DNA of 10,595 bases from the NCBI GenBank assembly GCA_031273285.1, contig JAISSE010000177.1, positions 1 through 10,595 on the forward strand, in the 5' to 3' direction. Source of the DNA: Prevotellaceae bacterium. GTDB taxonomy: Bacteria > Bacteroidota > Bacteroidia > Bacteroidales > UBA932. A program made the translations under genes and the position numbers. Below the pieces are notes generated by a model that was given only the letters and a program-made list of their open reading frames with translations, was not told the DNA's origin and ran no database searches. Shown piece by piece: positions 6,017 to 10,595 of the stretch. Numbering within the stretch: position 1 is the stretch's first letter; each line of letters begins with the position of its first letter.

Positions 6017-7048
6017 ATGACTGTTAGAACATACAAAATTGCGGGCAGGAACATATCGGTACTGAATATTGCATATTTCCTGATTTTCATGATACTGGGG
6101 GCGCTTGCCCTGTGGTACTGTTTCCGAAATATCAGGTTCGACGAATTTATCACTCATTTGAAATCCGTAAACTATTTCTATATCGGTCTTTCGACGGTAT
6201 GCGGTTTTATGGCGTTTATTATCAGGGCGCTGAGATGGAACATCATGATAAATACCCTTGGATATAAACTGCCGGTTTATGACACCTACAACGCCGTTGC
6301 AATCGGATATATCGCAAATCTGGCTATTCCGCGAATCGGAGAGATAACACGTTGTGCAACACTGTACAAAACCAACGGGATACGTATCAATGCCCTGTTC
6401 GGAACGGTTGTTACGGAGAGGATTATCGACATGCTTTCCCTGTTTGTCATCATGCTGCTGGTCTTTTTTATCAGAATGGAAAAGTTTTCCGATTTCGTGA
6501 GCAAAAATATTATCCGGCAATGGAAACCCGTATTCGAAAATCTTTCGCTCGCATCGGTACTGCTGATTGCCGTTGCGGTAATTGCCCTTGGTGCAGTTGC
6601 ATGGATAATCTTCAAGCGATTGCTGAAACGACCCTCGATGCACAAATTCAGGAATATGCTGAGTGGTTTGGCGGACGGACTGAAAAGCGTTTTCAGGATG
6701 AAACGGACATTTCATTTTATCGTTTACACGGTCGTAATATGGACACTCTACTGGCTGAACAGCTATCTCGTAATGCTTGCCCTGCCTTCGACGTCCGCGC
6801 TGACTGCCGCCGACGCGCTGCTGCTGATGGTTTTGGGGTCTCTGGGATGGATTGTCCCCGTACCCGGCGGTTTCGGAACTTTCCATACTCTGGTCGCATG
6901 GGGCTTGATGATGTACGGACTGAATTTTAACGACGGCGTCATTTTCGCAACTCTGTCCCACGAATCGCAATTGCTGGTGATGGCGTTTTTCGGACTGATT
7001 GCCTTAATTTCCGTATCTTTGACAAAAAATAAATTGAATCAAAAATGA
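6017..7048 (+). CDS. Flippase-like integral membrane protein (lysylphosphatidylglycerol synthase TM region / UPF0104 family)
   Basis: A 343-residue multi-pass inner-membrane protein with hydrophobic segments near 16-35, 53-70, 92-106, 137-152, 178-198, 234-256, 264-300 and 317-335. It carries family hallmarks: NLAIPRIGEITR (101-112), TVVTERIIDM (130-139) and PVPGGFGTFH (281-290). Family members act on or move lipid-linked molecules; they resemble the membrane half of MprF but lack its synthase domain. The actual substrate cannot be read from the sequence. It follows panD by 8 bases, a pairing I associate with Bacteroidales genomes, and its stop codon overlaps the dsbD start (ATGA), so translational coupling is likely. 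No functional link with beta-alanine synthesis is evident. Confidence 0.87.
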   Translation: MTVRTYKIAGRNISVLNIAYFLIFMILGALALWYCFRNIRFDEFITHLKSVNYFYIGLSTVCGFMAFIIRALRWNIMINTLGYKLPVYDTYNAVAIGYIANLAIPRIGEITRCATLYKTNGIRINALFGTVVTERIIDMLSLFVIMLLVFFIRMEKFSDFVSKNIIRQWKPVFENLSLASVLLIAVAVIALGAVAWIIFKRLLKRPSMHKFRNMLSGLADGLKSVFRMKRTFHFIVYTVVIWTLYWLNSYLVMLALPSTSALTAADALLLMVLGSLGWIVPVPGGFGTFHTLVAWGLMMYGLNFNDGVIFATLSHESQLLVMAFFGLIALISVSLTKNKLNQK

Positions 7049-9027
7049 TTGTTATGCAGAAAATTTCAGTATTTATCTTTTCCCTTCTGGCATTGAATAT
7101 TTGTGATGCACAGGATTTTAACCTTGGTTTCGGCGAAGCGCCCAAAGCGGTTGTCTGGACATTCGCATCCGAAAAAACGGGCGACAATGAGTTTGAACTT
7201 TCGTTTAAGGCGGAAATATCCGACGGTTTCTACATGTACAGTATGGAAAAGATAGACGGACCCATGCCTCTTGAATTTACATTCGAACCGGGGGATTACG
7301 AACTAATCGGGGAAATGATTCCCGACAGGAAAAGCAAGGAAAAATTTGACGACGCATTCGAAATCAACGTAAAATACTACGAAGGAACGGTTACGTTCAA
7401 ACAGAAGGCGAGACTGTCAGCCGAAAAGGCAAATATCACGGGAACAGCCGGCTATCAGACGTGTTCTTCGGAGCAGTGTATTCCCGGCGACACGGAATTT
7501 TCGTTTGCTCTCGAAAGCCTTGCAGCCCGGCAGTCGACAGCCAGGCAACCTGCGGCTTCCGGCGACAGCGGAAACAAATCCCTGCCGGGATTCTTTATTC
7601 TGGCGTTTTTTATGGGTTTGCTGGGAGTTTTGACCCCCTGCGTTTTCCCGATGATTCCCATGACAGTGAGTTTTTTCATGTCGGGGTCGGATAACAAAAC
7701 GGTTGTCGTAACCAAAGGATTAATTTTCGGATTCTCAATAACGCTGATATACACATTAATCGGACTTGTCGTTGCTTTAACGCAGAATGAGGCTTTTGCC
7801 ACGGTTTTATCCACGCACTGGATTCCGAATCTGCTGTTTTTCATCCTGTTTATTGCGTTTGCACTCTCGTTTTTCGGCTTGTTCGAAATAACGCTGCCTT
7901 CGGGGCTGGCAAATAAAGCCGACCGGCAGGCGGACAAGGGCGGCTATCTCGCTTCGTTTTTCCTTGCCGTAACGCTTGCCGTCGTATCGTTCTCGTGTAC
8001 CGGACCTTTTGTCGGAACGCTTCTGGTGCGTTCGGCGCTGGGAGGCATAGCGCTCGAACCCATACTCGGAATGTTCGGTTTCGGCTTGGGGCTGGGCTTG
8101 CCGTTCATAGTGTTTGCGTTTATCCCTTCGCTGATGAAAAAGCTCCCCAAATCGGGAGGCTGGCTCAATTCCGTCAAAGTTGTGTTTGCATTTGTCATTT
8201 CGGGTTTGAGCCTGAAGTTTTTGGATATTGTAGATACCTTTTTTACTCTCAACATAATAACTCGCGATGTGGTAATTGCGGTGTGGATAGCTCTTGCAGT
8301 CTGTCTCGGACTGTATCTTTTGGGAAAAATAAAACTTCCGCACGACAGCGATTTGAAGCATGTGAGCGTATTCCGGCTTGTTCTGACGACAGCTTCGTTT
8401 GCTTTTGCGTTTTACCTCCTGCCGGGCTTGTTCGGCGCGCCGCTGTCTGCGGTATCGGCTTTTATACCCGCACAGGAAAAACAGGTATTCGGTACTGTAT
8501 CCGACCATAATGCACCGGCTTCGACTTCGGCTGCCGCGACAATGAATACCGGCAATTTGTGCGGAACTCCGAAATATTCCGATTTTCTGACTTTACCCAA
8601 AGGTATTTCGGGATATTTCGACCTCCGGGAAGGATATGCCTGTGCAAAAGAGAAAAACAAACCCGTACTGCTGGATTTTAAGGGACACAGTTGCAGTAAC
8701 TGTAAAAAAATGGAAAAAGGGATATTCCTCGACCGCAGAATAATAAACATGCTGAATGAAAAATTTATTGTCATAGGTCTGTATACCGACGATAAAACGG
8801 AACTTCCGGAGAATGAACATGTAACTTCTCCGAGCGGAAGAGTTTTGAAAACTGTCGGCGCCGTGAATCTCAACTACGAGGCTGTAACTTACGGCTTGAA
8901 TGCCCAGCCTTATTTTGTGATAACGGATGCCGACGGAAAAGCCATAACCGACGGCATCGGCTATGAAACCGACGCCGACAGATTTCTCCGGTGGCTGCAA
9001 AAAGGATTGGATTCATTCGACAAATAG
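7045..9027 (+). CDS. dsbD: Thiol:disulfide interchange protein DsbD
   Basis: A 660-residue inner-membrane protein that passes electrons from cytoplasmic thioredoxin to periplasmic partners, keeping disulfide isomerase and cytochrome c maturation substrates reduced. It shows all three classic domains. A short hydrophobic N-terminus (about 4-22) is a signal peptide. The periplasmic alpha domain has Cys140 and Cys145 in GYQTCSSEQCIP. The membrane domain (about 182-470) has Cys199 in TPCVFPMIP and Cys318 in FSCTGP. The C-terminal thioredoxin-like domain has the CxxC pair Cys550/Cys553 in HSCSNCKKME and a QPYF cis-proline loop at 621-624. All six electron-relay cysteines are present, so it should be functional. 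The first ATG overlaps the preceding stop (ATGA); an in-frame ATG at 7054 gives a slightly shorter signal peptide and is an alternative start. Confidence 0.95.
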   Translation: MIVMQKISVFIFSLLALNICDAQDFNLGFGEAPKAVVWTFASEKTGDNEFELSFKAEISDGFYMYSMEKIDGPMPLEFTFEPGDYELIGEMIPDRKSKEKFDDAFEINVKYYEGTVTFKQKARLSAEKANITGTAGYQTCSSEQCIPGDTEFSFALESLAARQSTARQPAASGDSGNKSLPGFFILAFFMGLLGVLTPCVFPMIPMTVSFFMSGSDNKTVVVTKGLIFGFSITLIYTLIGLVVALTQNEAFATVLSTHWIPNLLFFILFIAFALSFFGLFEITLPSGLANKADRQADKGGYLASFFLAVTLAVVSFSCTGPFVGTLLVRSALGGIALEPILGMFGFGLGLGLPFIVFAFIPSLMKKLPKSGGWLNSVKVVFAFVISGLSLKFLDIVDTFFTLNIITRDVVIAVWIALAVCLGLYLLGKIKLPHDSDLKHVSVFRLVLTTASFAFAFYLLPGLFGAPLSAVSAFIPAQEKQVFGTVSDHNAPASTSAAATMNTGNLCGTPKYSDFLTLPKGISGYFDLREGYACAKEKNKPVLLDFKGHSCSNCKKMEKGIFLDRRIINMLNEKFIVIGLYTDDKTELPENEHVTSPSGRVLKTVGAVNLNYEAVTYGLNAQPYFVITDADGKAITDGIGYETDADRFLRWLQKGLDSFDK

Positions 9028-9050
9028 TCGATTATATAAATTACAAAAAA

Positions 9051-9108
9051 TATTTACATGTATTATTTACATGAACTATCGTAATTTGTAATTCGTAATT
9101 CGTAATTT
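9051..9108. repeat. Short direct repeats between dsbD and lptB (TATTTACATG x2, GTAATT microsatellite)
   Basis: TATTTACATG occurs at 9051-9060 and again at 9064-9073, a 13-bp period. From 9081 to 9108 the sequence is GTAATTTGTAATTCGTAATT and onward, the same 8-bp microsatellite as at 1433-1460. It ends 8 bases before the lptB ATG. I see no clear promoter box in this 89-base gap. Confidence 0.65.
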
Positions 9109-9116
9109 AAGAAGAT

Positions 9117-9842
9117 ATGCGTTTGTATGCGGAAAATTTGGTGAAAAAATATGGTACGCGCACTGTTGTAAAAAGCGTTTCCATGGATGTTGAACAGGGT
9201 GAAATCGTCGGCTTGCTTGGACCTAACGGCGCCGGCAAAACGACGTCCTTTTATATGATTGCCGGGCTGATTAAACCCAACGGCGGTAAAACTTTTCTCG
9301 ACGACGTCGAAATAACCCACGAACCGGTATATCGCAGAGCGCAGCGGGGCTTGGGTTATCTGGCGCAGGAAGCATCCGTTTTCCGGAAATTGAGCGTGGA
9401 AGACAATCTGAAGGCGGTGCTGGAAATGACGAAATTCTCGAAAAAGGAACAGCACGAACGTCTTGAAAGTTTGCTGGAAGAGTTCGGTTTGACCAAAGTC
9501 CGCAAAAGTTTCGGAATACAGCTGTCGGGAGGCGAACGGCGCAGGTGCGAAATAGCGAGGGCTTTGTCGATTAATCCCAAATTCATACTTCTGGACGAGC
9601 CGTTCGCCGGTGTGGACCCTATCGCGGTAGAGGATATTCAGTCGATAGTGAAACGTTTGAAAGACAAAAATATCGGCATAATAATATCCGACCATAACGT
9701 ACACGAAACTCTGGCTATAACCGACAGAGCTTATCTTTTGTACGAAGGAAATATCCTTAAAACAGGAACTTCGGAGGAATTGGCATCCGACCCCGAAGTA
9801 AAAAGAAAATATCTCGGCGAAAATTTTGTGCTGAGACGGTGA
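9117..9842 (+). CDS. lptB: Lipopolysaccharide export ABC transporter ATP-binding protein (LptB)
   Basis: A 241-residue cytoplasmic ATPase that powers extraction of lipopolysaccharide from the inner membrane with the LptF/LptG permease. All ABC motifs are intact: Walker [10 protein letters not shown] (35-43), Q-loop Gln84 in [13 protein letters not shown], signature LSGGERRR (136-143), Walker [14 protein letters not shown] (156-168), and H-loop His193 in SDHNV. The phrases [12 protein letters not shown] and [13 protein letters not shown] are characteristic of LptB and separate it from branched-chain amino-acid transporters, its nearest relatives. Length matches the family. A purine-rich AAGAAG precedes the start. 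No other lpt gene is in view. No intrinsic terminator follows immediately; only a run of seven T bases lies after the stop. Confidence 0.93.
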   Translation: MRLYAENLVKKYGTRTVVKSVSMDVEQGEIVGLLGPNGAGKTTSFYMIAGLIKPNGGKTFLDDVEITHEPVYRRAQRGLGYLAQEASVFRKLSVEDNLKAVLEMTKFSKKEQHERLESLLEEFGLTKVRKSFGIQLSGGERRRCEIARALSINPKFILLDEPFAGVDPIAVEDIQSIVKRLKDKNIGIIISDHNVHETLAITDRAYLLYEGNILKTGTSEELASDPEVKRKYLGENFVLRR

Positions 9843-9855
9843 GAGGAATTTTTTT

Positions 9856-9902
9856 GCAGGATTAACAGGATTTGCAGGATTGACAGGAAATCAGTCCTGT
9901 CA
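9856..9902. repeat. GCAGGATTaACAGGA tandem repeat with terminal hairpin
   Basis: Two 18-bp units start at 9856 and 9874 (GCAGGATTAACAGGATTT, then GCAGGATTGACAGGAAAT). The second runs into a hairpin: GACAGGA (9882-9888) pairs with TCCTGTC (9895-9901) around a 6-base loop, plus one more T-A pair outside. It lies 13 bases past lptB. A role in ending lptB transcripts is possible, but there is no T-tract after it. Confidence 0.6.
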
Positions 9903-9929
9903 GGTTCGCTCACAGCCGCCCCTGCCGCC

Positions 9930-9955
9930 GTAGAGACGTGGCGCGCCGCGTCTCT
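9930..9955. repeat. Copy 2 of the dispersed GC-rich palindrome
   Basis: GTAGAGACGTGGCGCGCC (9930-9947) is followed by GCGTCTCT, so 9932-9955 is a 24-bp palindrome with a single T/G mismatch pair; it contains the 8-bp palindrome GGCGCGCC. Copy 1 is at 1348-1365. The sequence between this and 9856 is otherwise featureless. Confidence 0.7.
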
Positions 9956-9990
9956 GTAATAGCAGCCGCCACGTAATCACAGCATAGTTT

Positions 9991-10030
9991 GGTAAGACCG
10001 CAGGTCTTCAACCTTGATAACCCCGCGGGG
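9991..10030. repeat. Two short hairpins (AAGACC-GCA-GGTCTT and CCCCGCGGGG)
   Basis: AAGACC (9994-9999) pairs with GGTCTT (10003-10008) around a 3-base loop; GGT at 9991-9993 could add to the stem by pairing with ACC at 10011-10013. CCCCGCGGGG (10021-10030) is a 10-bp palindrome, followed at 10038-10044 by seven T bases, which makes it a weak terminator candidate. The 3-base-loop geometry recurs at 10517-10531 and 10567-10583. Confidence 0.5.
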
Positions 10031-10068
10031 GATGATGTTTTTTTGTCGTACACCCGGTTGTAATTGTA

Positions 10069-10404
10069 ATTCCGTAGATACAAATTACAATTCCTGATAT
10101 ACAAATTACAATTCCGGACATACAGATTGCGATTCCGGACATACAGATTGCAATTCCGGATATACAAATTACAATTCCGGACATACAGATTGCAATTCCG
10201 GACATACAGATTGTGATTCCGGACATACAAATTGTAATTCCGGACATACAGATTGCAATTCCGGACATACAGATTGCGATTCAGGACATACAAATTGTAA
10301 TTCCGGACATACAGATTGTGATTCCGGACATACAGATTGTGATTCCGTACGTAACAATTGCAATTCCGGACATGACAATTGCAATTCCGGACATGACAAT
10401 GGCT
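10069..10404. repeat. 21-bp tandem array, 16 units
   Basis: Sixteen consecutive units of exactly 21 bp, each beginning ATTCC, occupy 10069-10404 with no insertion or deletion. The consensus is ATTCCGGACA followed by TACAGATTGCA. Units at 10111-10341 are the most regular; the first two and last three diverge. Variation is concentrated at fixed positions, so units fall into a CAGATTG(C/T)(A/G) type and a CAAATT(A/G)(C/T)A type. Twelve of the 16 keep the palindrome TCCGGA. There are no spacers, so it is not CRISPR. A 21-bp spacing equals two helical turns, so these palindromes face the same side of the DNA. I see no gene whose product would bind it. A minisatellite with no function is the simplest reading. 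Confidence 0.95.
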
Positions 10405-10405
10405 G

Positions 10406-10447
10406 CATTTGACTACGTCGAATTTACATTTGACTACGTCGATTTCA
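10406..10447. repeat. Two 21-bp units of a different sequence continuing the array's period
   Basis: CATTTGACTACGTCGA begins at 10406 and again at 10427, followed by ATTTA and TTTCA, so the period is again 21 bp. The units do not match the preceding consensus but start directly after it with one extra base between. The 10404-10414 sequence resembles the elements at 1379-1393 and 4184-4198. Confidence 0.8.
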
Positions 10448-10462
10448 TCTGTTTATAATTTT

Positions 10463-10482
10463 TATTGTGTTAGTACACAATA
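10463..10482. repeat. Hairpin TATTGTGT-TAGT-ACACAATA
   Basis: A perfect 8-bp stem (10463-10470 with 10475-10482) encloses a 4-base loop, preceded by an AT-rich run. It lies just beyond the 21-bp array. It could be a weak terminator or an operator-like palindrome; nothing nearby decides. Confidence 0.45.
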
Positions 10483-10516
10483 TTATACCAGACATGATAC
10501 ATACTTTTCGCGTCAT

Positions 10517-10531
10517 GATGCCGAAGGCATC
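10517..10531. repeat. Hairpin GATGCC-GAA-GGCATC
   Basis: A perfect 6-bp stem with a 3-base loop, followed by GCATGTTTATAGAAAACAGG, which leads into the composite hairpin at 10552-10590. It appears to be the left part of one longer dispersed element of which a divergent relative lies in the thrA leader (4016-4058). Confidence 0.5.
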
Positions 10532-10551
10532 GCATGTTTATAGAAAACAGG

Positions 10552-10590
10552 TGTTGTGTTTTAATTCGACCCCTTCGGGGTCGCACAACA
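10552..10590. repeat. Composite hairpin: outer TGTTGTG/CACAACA, inner CGACCCC-TTC-GGGGTCG
   Basis: Inner 7-bp stem 10567-10573 with 10577-10583 around TTC; outer 7-bp stem 10552-10558 with 10584-10590. The right arms are contiguous, while the left arms are separated by an 8-base AT-rich bulge (10559-10566). Total pairing is 14 bp. The window ends 5 bases later, so the neighbouring gene, if any, is unknown. Confidence 0.6.
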
Positions 10591-10595
10591 GCGGT

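Noticed and set aside
6005..6970. 321-residue minus-strand frame
   Set aside because: It is antisense to the flippase-like gene, is of odd composition (rich in Gln, His, Arg), and has no family resemblance.
9063..9704. 213-residue minus-strand frame
   Set aside because: It is antisense to lptB, whose motifs are complete; no domain is seen in the antisense product.
9849..9901. Intrinsic terminator of lptB
   Set aside because: The T run at 9849-9855 has no stem in front of it, and the hairpin at 9882-9901 has no T run behind it.
10069..10447. CRISPR array
   Set aside because: Units are contiguous with no unique spacers, unit length is 21 bp, and no cas gene is present.
9910..10458. Several reading frames across the 21-bp array on both strands, encoding 7-residue repeats such as IPDIQIA or NLYVRNC
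   Set aside because: The consensus unit is a multiple of 3 and has no stop codon in any of the six frames, so long frames arise automatically. Most depend on GTG or TTG starts, there is no promoter or ribosome-binding signal, and unit variants introduce stops in one frame. Coding cannot be excluded but is not supported.

Overview
The window reads as chromosomal DNA of a member of the Bacteroidota, most likely order Bacteroidales. This rests on three things: start codons preceded by AT-rich sequence instead of a Shine-Dalgarno site; a textbook Bacteroidota promoter (TTTG, 19 bases, TAnnTTTG) at 4326-4356; and gene products that look like the Bacteroidales versions of their families (bifunctional aspartokinase-homoserine dehydrogenase, the long GNAT-like protein, panD followed by a flippase-like membrane protein, a full-length DsbD, LptB). 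I cannot name the genus. Dense short intergenic repeats suggest an uncultured, probably host-associated lineage, but that is inference.

Layout. 2-1141 (+) is the 3' part of a secreted-type protein with a sialidase-style Asp box and a C-terminal beta-sandwich that may bind carbohydrate; it is visibly GC-richer than its neighbours. A strong, probably bidirectional terminator follows. 1203-1491 has no gene and holds several short repeats. 1492-3963 (-) is thrA, convergent with the first gene and without thrB or thrC beside it. 3964-4455 is a divergent promoter region with a promoter for each side, a 7-bp microsatellite, a dispersed hairpin element inside the thrA leader, and small upstream reading frames on both strands. 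4456-5580 (+) is a GNAT-like protein. Then come panD (5658-6008), a flippase-like membrane protein (6017-7048) and dsbD (7045-9027), tightly packed, the last two overlapping. After 89 bases with short repeats comes lptB (9117-9842).

9843-10595 has no credible gene. It holds a string of small repeats and hairpins around a 21-bp tandem array of 16 units (10069-10404), continued in the same 21-bp phase by two units of another sequence (10406-10447).

Functionally, the centre is housekeeping metabolism and envelope work: aspartate goes into the lysine/threonine/methionine pathway (ThrA) or to beta-alanine for pantothenate and CoA (PanD); DsbD carries reducing power to the periplasm; LptB powers lipopolysaccharide export. 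I see no defence system, phage, transposase, tRNA or rRNA. The most unusual content is the intergenic repeat landscape, above all the 21-bp array, and the upstream reading frames before thrA and the GNAT gene.
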